In this document: positions 8,502 to 16,952 of the stretch, one piece after another
How positions within the stretch are numbered: the first letter of the stretch is position 1
Layout of the letters: each line of letters opens with the position of its first letter
From: Kofleriaceae bacterium
GTDB lineage: Bacteria > Myxococcota_A > Polyangia > Haliangiales > Haliangiaceae
Assembly (NCBI GenBank): GCA_013368795.1
Contig: JABFXX010000511.1
Span: 1-53,945, forward strand
Direction of reading: 5' to 3'
Length of the DNA stretch: 53,945 nt
Notes under the pieces: model-generated
Databases searched by the model: none
What the model was told of the DNA's origin: nothing
Seen by the model: the letters and a program-made list of their open reading frames with translations, nothing else
Program-made: the position numbers and the translations under genes

Positions 8502-8993
8502 TCACTGTTGCCCGAGCGCCGCCAGGGCACGGGCGCGCGCGTCCTCCAGCTCGCGTCCGATCTCGAGGAATCCCTCGATGCTGATGACCTCGGACAGGCG
8601 CTCGGGGGAAAGGCCGGCTTCCTCCTCCTTCGTGTGGATCGCGAGGTGGGTCGCGATATCGCGGGCGAGCGAGACGATCGCGATCTTCGCCGGATGCGGC
8701 GCGGTCGCCGCGGCGAGCAGGCGCTCGTTCAAAAGGTGCAGCTCGTGGTGCTCGCGGTCGCACGCGTCGAGGAACCCGACGTCGGTCGAGCGCAGGCGGG
8801 CCCGCTTGCGGAGGCCGGGGAACAGCACCTCGCTCTCCATCATGTGGTGGCCGTTCAAGAAGCCGGCGGCCGTCCTCGCCGCGGGGATGATGTGGGGCAG
8901 GTCGGGCGCGGCAATCACGGTCGCGAACGCGCCGGACAGGGCGCGGTGGACCTGGACGAGGCCGTCGTGGTGAAGCGCAAACGGGTCGGTCAT
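8502..8993 (-). CDS. Hemerythrin HHE-domain protein
   Basis: This 163-residue cytoplasmic four-helix protein has the iron-ligand pattern of HHE domains. His residues lie in the first helix (LHH and VHR), HHMMESE gives the HxxxE pair near residue 49, EHHELH lies near residue 82, and ATHLAIHTKEEE carries the last His/Glu set. These ligate a di-iron site that binds O2, NO or senses iron and oxygen. Its start lies only 37 bases from the divergent SoxR-like gene, and a perfect 7-2-7 palindrome sits between them, so it is a likely direct target of that regulator. Confidence 0.88.
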   Translation of the reverse strand: MTDPFALHHDGLVQVHRALSGAFATVIAAPDLPHIIPAARTAAGFLNGHHMMESEVLFPGLRKRARLRSTDVGFLDACDREHHELHLLNERLLAAATAPHPAKIAIVSLARDIATHLAIHTKEEEAGLSPERLSEVISIEGFLEIGRELEDARARALAALGQQ

Positions 8994-9009
8994 GGTGGTA
9001 ACCTACAAG

Positions 9010-9025
9010 TTCAAGTAAACTTGAA
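9010..9025. promoter_or_regulatory. Palindromic operator between hemerythrin and SoxR-like genes
   Basis: TTCAAGT-AA-ACTTGAA is a perfect 7+2+7 inverted repeat in the 37-base gap between the two divergent start codons. MerR-family regulators bind dyads of about this size inside their own promoters, and SoxR sites commonly carry CAAGT/ACTTG half sites. The palindrome is therefore very likely the operator for the downstream SoxR-like protein. Because the gap is so short, both transcripts must be leaderless or nearly so, or their promoters must extend into the opposite gene. Confidence 0.65.
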
Positions 9026-9030
9026 GTCAA

Positions 9031-9510
9031 GTGGACTCGATCCTGACCATCGGCGAGGTCGTGAAGCGCAGCGGTGTCGCAGCCTCGGCGCTCCGGTTCT
9101 ACGAGGAGAAGGGCCTCATCGGGTCGGTGAGGGCCGAGCCGACCGGGGAGGTCGGTCGTAAGCGTTCGCCCGGCCATCGCAGGTATCACCGCGCCGTGCT
9201 GCGGCGGATCGCGTTCATCGTGTTCGCGCAGAAGATCGGGCTGTCGCTCGACGACATCGCCGCCGAGCTCGCGAAGCTGCCGCCCGATCGTGCGCCGACG
9301 GGCAAGGACTGGGCGCGGATCTCGAGCGCGTGGAGCGCACGGATCGACGAGCGCATCGCGGAGCTCCAGCGCCTCAAGCGCGGCCTCGGCGAGTGCATCG
9401 GCTGCGGCTGCCTGACGCTCGAGAAGTGTCACCTCGTGAACCGCGGCGATCGAGCCGCCGCAGCCGGACCGGGACCTCGGTTCTGGCTCGGCGATCGTCC
9501 GAAGCGTTAA
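9031..9510 (+). CDS. soxR: SoxR-like MerR-family redox-sensing regulator
   Basis: This 159-residue protein begins with the MerR winged helix-turn-helix (LTIGEVVKRSGVAASALRFYEEKGLI, with RRYHRAVLRRIAFI after it). A dimerisation helix follows (RIDERIAELQRLKRGLGEC). The Cys cluster CIGCGCLTLEKC then matches the CX2CXCX5C ligand set of the SoxR [2Fe-2S] centre. SoxR activates its targets when the cluster is oxidised by redox-active compounds or NO. A GTG start fits the family N-terminus. The unusual part is the divergent hemerythrin neighbour. Its stop shares a TTAA palindrome with the convergent MFS gene. Confidence 0.9.
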   Translation: MDSILTIGEVVKRSGVAASALRFYEEKGLIGSVRAEPTGEVGRKRSPGHRRYHRAVLRRIAFIVFAQKIGLSLDDIAAELAKLPPDRAPTGKDWARISSAWSARIDERIAELQRLKRGLGECIGCGCLTLEKCHLVNRGDRAAAAGPGPRFWLGDRPKR

Positions 9511-10847
9511 CCGCGCTCGCGCTTGGCGAGCTTGCCGAGGCCTTCGACGAGCGGGCGCACGATCGTGCCGCCCCATGGCCGGATCGCTATCGTCCACGCA
9601 CCGACGACGACGGTGACGGGCAGCCGCACGAGCACCTTCGGCAGGTTGCGGACGACGAGCACGGCCGCGGCGAACCGTGCGATCGCGGACACGACGAACA
9701 ACATCATGTACGCGTGGTGATCGCTGCCGTAGTAGCCGAGCAGCGCGCCACCGACGAGCGATGCGCCGGCATTGCCGATCGCGTTGAGCGCGCTGTACGC
9801 GACCTGGATCGTCGTGCGCTCGGCATCGTCCGCGGCATCGAACAGCGATAGCAGCAGGCCGAGGTCGAAGCCGGCCCACGCGATGCCGGCGTAGATCTGG
9901 AGGACGATCAGCCACCAGAACTGATCCGACGCGAGCCACAAGAACGGGATCGGCGCGATCGCGAGCGCGGACGCCGACAGCATGCGGCGAAGGCCGACGC
10001 GAGCGACGAGCCTTCCTGCGAGCGGCAGCGCGACGATCTTCGTGACCATGATCGTCGCGGTGAAGATGCTGTACTGGAGGTAGCCGAGCCCCTCCTGCAC
10101 CAGCAGGTACGGCGTGAGGAACGGACCCGAGATCGCAGCCGCCGCGCTCGCCGCGACGAGATAGCCGAGCAGCGACGCGCGCGGCGTGCCCTTGAGCCTC
10201 GGCGGGACCGAGCGCAATCGCATCCGGCGTCGCGGCGTGGGATCGACGCCCTGGCCCTGGCGCGCGACCGAGATCGTCGACACGAGGCGCGCGGCGAGCG
10301 CGAGCGCGAACAGGCCGGCGTACGCGTCGAGGATGCGGTCGGTGCCGGCGAACGCGTGCAGCGCGAACCCGGCGCTGACCAGACCGACGAGCATCGTCGC
10401 CTGGACGAGGCCCTGGCGACGGCCGAAGAACTTGTTGCGGAGCTTGGCCGGCACGACGCGCGCCATCCATGGCGTCCATCCCGCGCTCGCCGCCATCCCT
10501 GCGCCCCAGTACAGCGACGCCGAGGCGAACACGAGAGCCGGCGCGTGCGTGCGCGTCAGCGCGACGACGATCAGCGGCACGAACGACAGCGCCTGCAACG
10601 CCATGCACGCGGCGACCCAGCCTCGCAGGCTGCGCGTCCTCACGATCGCACGCGGCGCGATCAGCTGCAGCACGCCGCCGGTGAACAGCGGCACCGTCGA
10701 GAGCAGGCCCGCGAGAACCGGCGACATGCCGAGCGCGAGTCCGAACGCGGGGAGATAGACCTCGGCGACGCCGGCCATCGCACCGTACCCCGAGGCATCA
10801 CCCAGGCTCAGTCGCAGGTCGCGGCGAACCCCACCGGGTGGACGCAC
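9507..10847 (-). CDS. MFS transporter
   Basis: About 446 residues with 12 predicted hydrophobic segments; the N-terminal phrase LRLSLGDASGYGAM and the LPAFGLALGMSPVLAGLLSTVP helix are typical of a major facilitator subgroup of unknown substrate. The central loop is basic (DPTPRRRMRLRSVPPRLKGTPR), which places it in the cytoplasm. The second half contains the ALNAIGNAGASLVGGALLG helix. The GTG at 10847 was chosen because family similarity starts just after it; the frame is open further upstream but reads as Arg-rich non-membrane sequence that overlaps the next gene. It is convergent with the SoxR-like gene. Confidence 0.85.
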   Translation of the reverse strand: MRPPGGVRRDLRLSLGDASGYGAMAGVAEVYLPAFGLALGMSPVLAGLLSTVPLFTGGVLQLIAPRAIVRTRSLRGWVAACMALQALSFVPLIVVALTRTHAPALVFASASLYWGAGMAASAGWTPWMARVVPAKLRNKFFGRRQGLVQATMLVGLVSAGFALHAFAGTDRILDAYAGLFALALAARLVSTISVARQGQGVDPTPRRRMRLRSVPPRLKGTPRASLLGYLVAASAAAAISGPFLTPYLLVQEGLGYLQYSIFTATIMVTKIVALPLAGRLVARVGLRRMLSASALAIAPIPFLWLASDQFWWLIVLQIYAGIAWAGFDLGLLLSLFDAADDAERTTIQVAYSALNAIGNAGASLVGGALLGYYGSDHHAYMMLFVVSAIARFAAAVLVVRNLPKVLVRLPVTVVVGAWTIAIRPWGGTIVRPLVEGLGKLAKRERG

Positions 10848-10881
10848 GGCGATGAGGTAGCACGCGCAAATCGCGCGCGCC

Positions 10882-11589
10882 CTACGGCGTCTTCTTAGCG
10901 CGAAGCTCTTCAGGCGCGATCGGGCGAGACGGCGAGGTGAAGAGATCCGCGTCACTACTCGCGACGAGCGGGAACGTCGCCGACGCGCGCAGCACGAGCA
11001 CGGGGGCGCCATCGCGATACTGCGATGCGTCGAGCTCGCGCGCGACGAGCCCGCAGACGAGGATGCGAGCGCCCGGCAAGAGCACGCCCTCTTCGACGAG
11101 CACCGGGCTGTAGCGATAACCCGGCGGCAGCCGCGCGAGCCGTTCAGGCGGATGCGGCGGATAGCCTTGCGTCGGGTCTCCGTCGGTGATCGCGAGCTCG
11201 AGTCCGCGCGGGTCGATCCGGATCGCGCCGGTCTCGTCCCGGACCTCGACGGCGGCGAGTCGTGCGTCGTCGTGCAGCGTGGCCTCGAGGTAGCCCTGGC
11301 GGATGACGAGGTGATAGCCGAGGCATTCGATGCCCCTCAGCGGCGAGCGCAGCGGTGGAACACCGGGGATCGCGTGCACGGTCCCGACGACGACCGCGGC
11401 CATGCCTTCGTCGAGCTCGCTGATCGTCTTGCGCTGGAGATGCTTGAGCACGCGGCGCACGGCCTCGGCACGATCTTCGGGCGGTGGCCCTGGCTCGGGC
11501 AGTGGGTCACTGCGGAAGACACGGCCGTAGCTGCGAACGGCGACGCTGCCGAGCCAGCCGACGAAGCCGCCGATGAGCAGCCACTCCAC
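10882..11589 (-). CDS. GIDE/MULAN-like membrane-anchored protein
   Basis: This 235-residue protein starts at a GTG with one N-terminal membrane helix (EWLLIGGFVGWLGSVAV). A soluble beta-rich domain follows with GMAAVVVGTVHAIPGVPPLRSPLRGIECLGYHL, then EVRDETGAIRIDPRGLELAI, then VLVEEGVLLPGARILVCGLV. This order of strands matches the GIDE (beside-a-membrane) domain found in bacterial homologues of the mitochondrial E3 ligase MULAN, without a RING finger. A second protein of the same type is encoded at 44845-45411. Its function in bacteria is unknown. Confidence 0.65.
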   Translation of the reverse strand: MEWLLIGGFVGWLGSVAVRSYGRVFRSDPLPEPGPPPEDRAEAVRRVLKHLQRKTISELDEGMAAVVVGTVHAIPGVPPLRSPLRGIECLGYHLVIRQGYLEATLHDDARLAAVEVRDETGAIRIDPRGLELAITDGDPTQGYPPHPPERLARLPPGYRYSPVLVEEGVLLPGARILVCGLVARELDASQYRDGAPVLVLRASATFPLVASSDADLFTSPSRPIAPEELRAKKTP

Positions 11590-11620
11590 ACGCGCAGTCT
11601 ACTCACTCTATGATGGGGGT

Positions 11621-12208
11621 ATGCGCCGCTGTCTGCTCGCAATCGTTTCGTGCGCAGCGCTCACGTCGGTTGCTGTGGCGCAACCCGCCCCGTCGAGCGT
11701 GATGGCGAGACGGTGGGCCGTCGCGGTCGCGTTCGGTCCGGAGATCCTGCGCAGCAAGCTCGAGGATGCGCCGCGCGTCACGTTCGGGACGCTCGAGCTG
11801 TCGGGACGGTTCCGGATCAAGCCCGCGATGGAGGTCTCGCTCGGGCTTCGCGGCGGTGGCGCGGCGCGCGGTGACCTCTCGACGGGTGGGCTGTACGCCG
11901 ACTTCCGCTACCGGTTCCGGCCGGATCAGCCGCTCGACGTGTACGGCCAGGTCGGTCTCGGCGTCATCTCGGTCGCGGGCAAGAACGCGAGCGACGTCGA
12001 GAAGAAGGGTCGTGGCGCGCTGCGGCTCGGCGCCGGGGTCGAGTGGCGATTCGCGCCGCTGTTCGGCGTCGCGTTCGAGCTCCGGTTCGTCGGCATTGGC
12101 GAGAACGCCGAGGTTCCGACGCCGATCGCCCCGAGCCTGGACTGGGAAATGTCCCGATACGGCGTGAGCGGCACCGAGCTGGCGCTCGATACCTCGTTCT
12201 ACTTCTAG
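11621..12208 (+). CDS. Outer-membrane beta-barrel protein
   Basis: This 195-residue protein has a signal peptide (about 1-21, ending AVAQP). Regular amphipathic strands follow (GTLELSGRFRIKPAMEVSLGLRG, DFRYRFRP, DVYGQVGLGVI, VEWRFAPLFGVAFELRFVG), and the chain ends in SFYF, a terminal aromatic suited to BamA recognition. It resembles small eight-stranded barrels of the OmpW/OprF N-domain class but has no diagnostic motif. The ATG at 11621 is preferred to an in-frame ATG at 11573 because it starts the signal peptide. It is divergent from the GIDE-like gene. Confidence 0.75.
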   Translation: MRRCLLAIVSCAALTSVAVAQPAPSSVMARRWAVAVAFGPEILRSKLEDAPRVTFGTLELSGRFRIKPAMEVSLGLRGGGAARGDLSTGGLYADFRYRFRPDQPLDVYGQVGLGVISVAGKNASDVEKKGRGALRLGAGVEWRFAPLFGVAFELRFVGIGENAEVPTPIAPSLDWEMSRYGVSGTELALDTSFYF

Positions 12209-12266
12209 AAACGGAGCGTTCCGCGAGGCGCCTCTATGGCGCGGCGCGACGGCCGAATCAGGTGGC

Positions 12267-13433
12267 ATGACTGCCGACCCGATCGCCGTCGCCGACGTCG
12301 TGCTCGATGCCGCCCTCGCGGCCGACGCGCAGACGATCGTGATCGAGCCGACGCACGAGATCGGTCGCCACGCGATCGTCGTGTCGCGCGACGGCGAGCA
12401 GCTCGCGAAGTCGGTGATCGACACGGTGCTCGCCGCGCACGTCGTCGCGCGCCTCGGCTATGTCTGTCACGTCGACCGCACGGACAACCGTGCATCGATC
12501 GGCCGTGCGCGCGTGCGTTCCGCAGACACCCAGCGCGACGTCATCATGACGATCCGCGCCGGCGCGACGCCGCGTGCCGAGCTGCTGTTCGTGCCGTGCG
12601 ACGCGCAGATCAGTGCCGCGCCCGGCGAGCGCATCGGTCACTACCGCGTGATCGCGCCGATCGGCCGCGGCGGCATGGGCCACGTGTTCGAGGTCGTGCA
12701 CGAGAAGCTGGGCCGCCGGCACGCGCTCAAGATCCTGCAGGACGTCGTCCGCGATCGCGATGCCGAGGCGATCGATCGCTTTCTCCACGAGGCGCAGGCC
12801 GCAGCGCGCATTCGCTGCTCGCACATCGTCGAGGTGTTCGACTTCGGCTACCTCTCCGACGGTCGGCCGTACCTCGTGATGGAGCTACTCGGCGGGTCGA
12901 GCCTCGCGAAGCTGATCGATGGCAGGCCGCTGTCGCTCGCGCGCGCGGTCTCGCTCGCACGCCAGCTCGCGCGTGCGCTGACGTCGGCACACGAGCGCGA
13001 CGTGATCCACGCCGACGTCACGCCCGCGAACGTGATCGTCGCCGACGGTCACCTGACGCTGATCGACTTCGGTCTCGCGCAGCTCGCCGATCGCGAGCGC
13101 CCCGACGGTCCGTCCGAGTACGTCAGCGGGACGCCGTCGTATCTCGCGCCCGAGCGGATTCACGGCATGCCTGCCGACGAGGCCTCGGACCAGTACTCGT
13201 TCGGCGCCGTGCTGTTCGAGATGCTGATGGGCAAGCCGCCGTTCACCGGGCTGACCCTCCACGAGATCTGCACGGGGCACCTGAAGGCGCCGGTGCCCGC
13301 GCTGCCGGGCATTCCCGCGCCGCTCGCCATGATCGCCACGCGCTGTCTCGCGAAGCAGGCGGTCGACAGGTTCCCGTCGATGCACGTCGTGCTCGACGCG
13401 CTGCTCGCGTTCGATGCAGGAGCGGCGTCGTGA
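12267..13433 (+). CDS. Ser/Thr protein kinase with a GspE-like N-terminal domain
   Basis: This 388-residue protein has a kinase domain from about residue 125. Visible are the glycine loop IGRGGMGHVFE, the ATP-binding Lys in HALKIL (about 155), the catalytic loop HADVTPANVIV (HAD in place of HRD, about 248), DFG (about 267), the activation-loop end SYLAPERI and EMLMGKPPFTG. Residues 1-115 look like a degenerate GspE/PilB N2 domain: TIVIEP, then VVSRDGEQL, VVARLGYVC, IGRARVRS and DVIMTIRAG. There is no membrane segment. The TGA overlaps the GTG of the receiver protein, so the two are coupled. Confidence 0.88.
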   Translation: MTADPIAVADVVLDAALAADAQTIVIEPTHEIGRHAIVVSRDGEQLAKSVIDTVLAAHVVARLGYVCHVDRTDNRASIGRARVRSADTQRDVIMTIRAGATPRAELLFVPCDAQISAAPGERIGHYRVIAPIGRGGMGHVFEVVHEKLGRRHALKILQDVVRDRDAEAIDRFLHEAQAAARIRCSHIVEVFDFGYLSDGRPYLVMELLGGSSLAKLIDGRPLSLARAVSLARQLARALTSAHERDVIHADVTPANVIVADGHLTLIDFGLAQLADRERPDGPSEYVSGTPSYLAPERIHGMPADEASDQYSFGAVLFEMLMGKPPFTGLTLHEICTGHLKAPVPALPGIPAPLAMIATRCLAKQAVDRFPSMHVVLDALLAFDAGAAS

Positions 13434-13993
13434 CGGCGCCGATGATCGTGTGCGTCGACGACGACGCCGATGTCGCGCGTACCGTCGCGCGCAGGCTGAG
13501 GCGCGAGAGCCTGCAGCTGCTGTCGACGACCGAGCCCGAGGAAGCGCTCGAGTGGGTGCTCGCGAACGACGTCGCGGTGCTGATCTCGGACTACCAGATG
13601 CCGGTGATGAACGGCGTCGAGCTCGCGTCGCGTGTTCGCGACGTGCGGCCCGCGACGGTGAGGATCCTGCTCACGGGCAGCCTCGACATCTCGACGGCGA
13701 TGGCGAGCATCAACATCGGCGAGGTGTTCCGCTTCGTCGCCAAGCCGATCGACAACGAGATCCTCGTCAGCGCGGTGCGCCAGGGTGTCGACTACCACCG
13801 CGAGCTCGCTGCCATCGCGGGTGAGCGGGAGCACGTTCTCCGTCGAGCGCGCACGAGTGCGGAGCTCGAGGCGCAGTTCCCGACGCTGACGATGCCGGCG
13901 CGCGCACACGACGGCGCGTACCTGGTTCAACGCAGGCAACCACCGCACGTTGCTGGCCTCGGACTGGACTCGCTACTCGCGCTCCGTCGTTAG
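13430..13993 (+). CDS. Response-regulator receiver protein
   Basis: This 187-residue protein has a complete REC domain: acidic pocket DDD at residues 10-12, phospho-acceptor Asp54 in ISDYQMPVMNG, the conserved Thr in RILLTGS, and Lys in FRFVAKPID. The last 60 residues show no known output domain and are probably a short helical tail, so it may act by protein contact. The GTG start overlaps the kinase stop by four bases and has an AGGAG site about ten bases upstream, indicating translational coupling. A kinase-receiver pair suggests cross-talk between Ser/Thr and His-Asp signalling. Confidence 0.88.
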   Translation: MTAPMIVCVDDDADVARTVARRLRRESLQLLSTTEPEEALEWVLANDVAVLISDYQMPVMNGVELASRVRDVRPATVRILLTGSLDISTAMASINIGEVFRFVAKPIDNEILVSAVRQGVDYHRELAAIAGEREHVLRRARTSAELEAQFPTLTMPARAHDGAYLVQRRQPPHVAGLGLDSLLALRR

Positions 13994-14012
13994 CTGAGAC
14001 ATACTCGCGGCA

Positions 14013-14678
14013 ATGCGAAGGTCCTCGGCGGTGATGTTAGTCGCCGGCAGCACCGTGGTGCTGTTCATGCTGGTCGTGCTCGTGCGAGCCGTGAACTCGG
14101 GCTCGTCATCGGTCACGCCGACCTCACGCGCACACGAGACCGCGACCGAGGCCGCACCCGCCGCCGCGCACGGCACGACCCAGCCGACCGCTGCTCGCGC
14201 GCGCAACCTCCCGCCGATGCCGGGCCGCATGCCGGTCCATCGCACGGAGACCAGCGACAGTGGCCCCGCACCGCTGGCCGTCGACGATCGTCCGCCGCCG
14301 GCGAGCAGGGCAAACACGACCCATCTCGAGTACGGCGGCACGCAGCTGCGCGCGCAGGCCAAGGCGGTCGAGCCGCTCGTTCACGAGTGCCTCGCAGCCG
14401 AGAGCGCGGCGGGCGCCCTGCCGACGGGCAAGGCGATGATGACGTACGTCGTCGCGAAGCGCGGCGACAAGTATCTCGTCGAGGACACCGCGATCGACGA
14501 CGAGAACACGACGCTCCAGGGCGACAAGCTCCTCGAGTGTCTGCGCGAGACCGCGCGCAGCATGAAGTTCATCGGGCTGCCGCGCGAGGCCGAGGCTCTC
14601 GTCGTGAGCCGGTCGGTCACCGTCGAGCACGGCAAGATCACCGAATACAAACACGTAGGGTTTTCGTACCTGCGTTAG
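14013..14678 (+). CDS. Membrane-anchored protein with AgmX/TonB-like C-terminus
   Basis: This 221-residue protein has a single membrane helix near the N-terminus (SAVMLVAGSTVVLFMLVVLV). A Pro/Ala/Thr-rich linker spans about 30-105. The C-terminal domain from about 115 contains VEPLVHECLAAE, then KAMMTYVVAKRGDKYLVEDTAI, then LECLRETARSMKF. That order (one Cys in each flank, a central strand pair) is typical of the AgmX/PglI C-terminal domain seen in myxobacterial periplasmic proteins, related to TonB_C. It is probably anchored in the inner membrane with the domain in the periplasm. The gene follows the kinase/receiver pair by 19 bases. Confidence 0.65.
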   Translation: MRRSSAVMLVAGSTVVLFMLVVLVRAVNSGSSSVTPTSRAHETATEAAPAAAHGTTQPTAARARNLPPMPGRMPVHRTETSDSGPAPLAVDDRPPPASRANTTHLEYGGTQLRAQAKAVEPLVHECLAAESAAGALPTGKAMMTYVVAKRGDKYLVEDTAIDDENTTLQGDKLLECLRETARSMKFIGLPREAEALVVSRSVTVEHGKITEYKHVGFSYLR

Positions 14679-14801
14679 ACGCTGACAGCGCTCGCTAACC
14701 CGGCGCAGCGCCTCGGGTGCGTCAGGGTGCGGCATCTGTGCGTCGCATCTAGGCACGGGCGCCTCCTCTTGGTACGCACGTCGCACCCAAAGGAGCAATG
14801 C

Positions 14802-16919
14802 GTGAAGAAGCAACTGCTGGCTGCGACTCTCTTCCTCGCGGCGTGCGGATCCAATCCGCCGCCGACGTCCTCGACGGGCACCTCGTCGAACCCCACGTCG
14901 ACGCCCGTCGCCGGTGAGCAGGCCGCGGCCGCGACGCCGTCGAACAAGGGCAAGCCCGAGATCGGAGCCTGGGGCTTCGACAAGGCGGGCATGGACACGA
15001 AGGTCGCCCCCGGCAACAACTTCTACCAGTACGCCAACGGTGGCTGGCTGAAGAACACGCCGATTCCCGCGGACAAGTCGAACTACGGCATGTTCACGGT
15101 GCTCTCCGACCGGAGCGACGAGCGCACGAAGGAGATCATCCTCGGCGCGAGCGCGGCGCAGGGCCCCGAGGGCCAGAAGATCGCCGACTACTACAAGTCG
15201 TTCATGGACGAGGCCGCGATCGAGGCAGCCGGCATCAAGCCGCTCGAGGCTGACCTCGCGCGCATCACCAAGATCAAGGACACGAAGGGCCTCGTCGAGG
15301 CGTTCGCGTGGCAATCGCGCACGCTCTCGGAGTCGCCGATCCAGACGACGGTCATCCAGGACGACAAGGCGCCCGAGCAGTACATCGCCGTCGTCGCGCA
15401 GGGCGGCCTCGGCCTCCCCGATCGCGACATGTACGACGCCAAGAACAAGCAGTTCGAGGCGGTCCGCAACGGTTACAAGAAGTACATCGAGGCGCAGTTC
15501 ACGAACCTCGGTGCGAAGGACGCGGCGAAGAAGGCTGCCGCGATCTACGGCCTCGAGGAGAAGATCGCCGCCGTTCACTGGACCCGCGTCCAGAACCGCG
15601 ATCCCCAGAAGACCTACAACAAGACCGCCGTGGCCGACCTCGCGAAGCTCGCGCCGGGCGTCGACTGGAAGGTGTGGCTGAAGGGCGTCGGCCTCGAGGG
15701 CCAGACCCACGTCAACGTCATCCAGCCGAGCGCGGTCACCGGCATCGCGAAGATCATCAAGAGCACGCCGCTCGCGACGTGGAAGGACTACCTGACGTTC
15801 CACACCGTCAGCGAGGCGTCGCCGTACCTGCCGAAGAAGTTCGAGGACACGCGCTTCGAGTTCTACGGCAAGACCCTCTCGGGCACGCCGCAGCTCAAGG
15901 AGCGCTGGAAGCGCGGCGTCGATCAGATCACGGGCGTCCTCGGTGAGGCCGTCGGCAAGCTCTACGTCGAGAAGTACTTCGCGCCGCAGACGAAGGCACA
16001 GGCCGATCAGCTCGTGAAGAACCTGCTGACCGCGATGGGCCAGCGCCTCGACAACCTCGCGTGGATGAGCGCCGAGACCAAGGCAAAGGCCAAGGCGAAG
16101 CTCGCCACGTACAACCCGAAGATCGGCTACCCGAAGAAGTGGCGCGACTACTCGTCGCTCGAGGTCAAGGCCGGCGACCCGCTCGGCAACGCGACCCGCG
16201 CCGGCGAGTTCGAGTACAACCGCAACCTCAACAAGCTCGGTAAGCCGGTCGATCGCGACGAGTGGGGCATGACGCCGATGACCGTCAACGCCTACTACAA
16301 CCCGTCGCTGAACGAGATCGTGTTCCCGGCTGCGATCCTGCAGCCGCCGTTCTTCGACCCGAACGCCGACGACGCCGTCAACTACGGTGGCATCGGTGCC
16401 GTGATCGGTCACGAGATCAGCCACGGCTTCGACGATCAGGGCAGCCAGTACGACGCCAAGGGCGCGCTCAACAACTGGTGGACGAAGGAAGACGCCGACA
16501 AGTTTAAGACGGCGACGAACATGCTGGTCGCGCAGTACAACGCGTACTGCCCGTTCCCGGCCGAGGGCGGCAAGCCGGCGCAGTGCGTGAAGGGTGAGCT
16601 GACGCTCGGCGAGAACATCGCCGACCTCGCCGGCCTCACGGTCGCGTACAACGCGTACAAGATCTCGCTCGGCGGCAAGCCGGCGCCCGTGATCGACGGC
16701 CTCACCGGCGATCAGCGCTTCTTCCTCGGCTGGGCCCAGGTGTGGCGCCGCCTGTACCGCGATCAGGAGATGGCGAACCGTCTCGTCACGGACCCGCACA
16801 GCCCGTCGGAGTTCCGCGCGTCGGTCGTGCGCAACCTCGACAGCTGGTACGACGCCTACGCGCCGAAGGCGACGGACGCCCTGTTCCTGAAGCCCGACCA
16901 GCGCGTCAAGATCTGGTAG
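14802..16919 (+). CDS. pepO: M13-family zinc metallopeptidase lipoprotein (PepO/neprilysin type)
   Basis: This 705-residue protein starts at a GTG six bases after a strong AAAGGAG site. A lipobox (LAACG) puts it on a membrane in the envelope. The mature part starts with the M13_N phrase PGNNFYQYANGGWL. The catalytic domain has VNAYYNPSLNEIVFPAAILQPPFF, the zinc motif GHEISHGFDD (His537, Glu538, His541) and GENIADLAG with the third ligand Glu604. It ends in VKIW, as most M13 enzymes do. Neprilysin-type enzymes cut short peptides on the amino side of hydrophobic residues. Length and motifs indicate an active enzyme. Confidence 0.95.
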   Translation: MKKQLLAATLFLAACGSNPPPTSSTGTSSNPTSTPVAGEQAAAATPSNKGKPEIGAWGFDKAGMDTKVAPGNNFYQYANGGWLKNTPIPADKSNYGMFTVLSDRSDERTKEIILGASAAQGPEGQKIADYYKSFMDEAAIEAAGIKPLEADLARITKIKDTKGLVEAFAWQSRTLSESPIQTTVIQDDKAPEQYIAVVAQGGLGLPDRDMYDAKNKQFEAVRNGYKKYIEAQFTNLGAKDAAKKAAAIYGLEEKIAAVHWTRVQNRDPQKTYNKTAVADLAKLAPGVDWKVWLKGVGLEGQTHVNVIQPSAVTGIAKIIKSTPLATWKDYLTFHTVSEASPYLPKKFEDTRFEFYGKTLSGTPQLKERWKRGVDQITGVLGEAVGKLYVEKYFAPQTKAQADQLVKNLLTAMGQRLDNLAWMSAETKAKAKAKLATYNPKIGYPKKWRDYSSLEVKAGDPLGNATRAGEFEYNRNLNKLGKPVDRDEWGMTPMTVNAYYNPSLNEIVFPAAILQPPFFDPNADDAVNYGGIGAVIGHEISHGFDDQGSQYDAKGALNNWWTKEDADKFKTATNMLVAQYNAYCPFPAEGGKPAQCVKGELTLGENIADLAGLTVAYNAYKISLGGKPAPVIDGLTGDQRFFLGWAQVWRRLYRDQEMANRLVTDPHSPSEFRASVVRNLDSWYDAYAPKATDALFLKPDQRVKIW

Positions 16920-16931
16920 TCGGGTGATGCC

Positions 16932-16952
16932 GCGCCCGTGATACACGGGCGC
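16932..16952 (+). other. Perfect hairpin abutting a start codon
   Basis: GCGCCCGTG-ATA-CACGGGCGC forms a nine-base-pair perfect stem with a three-base loop. It begins 12 bases after the stop of the M13 peptidase gene and ends at the base before the ATG at 16953. No T-run follows, so it is not a classical intrinsic terminator. In mRNA it would occupy the whole ribosome-binding region of the next gene. Confidence 0.7.

Noticed and set aside
8449-10608. A 719-codon open frame on the minus strand
   Set aside because: It spans a SoxR-like gene, the MFS gene and the hemerythrin gene in other frames and has an Arg/Pro-rich composition without motifs.
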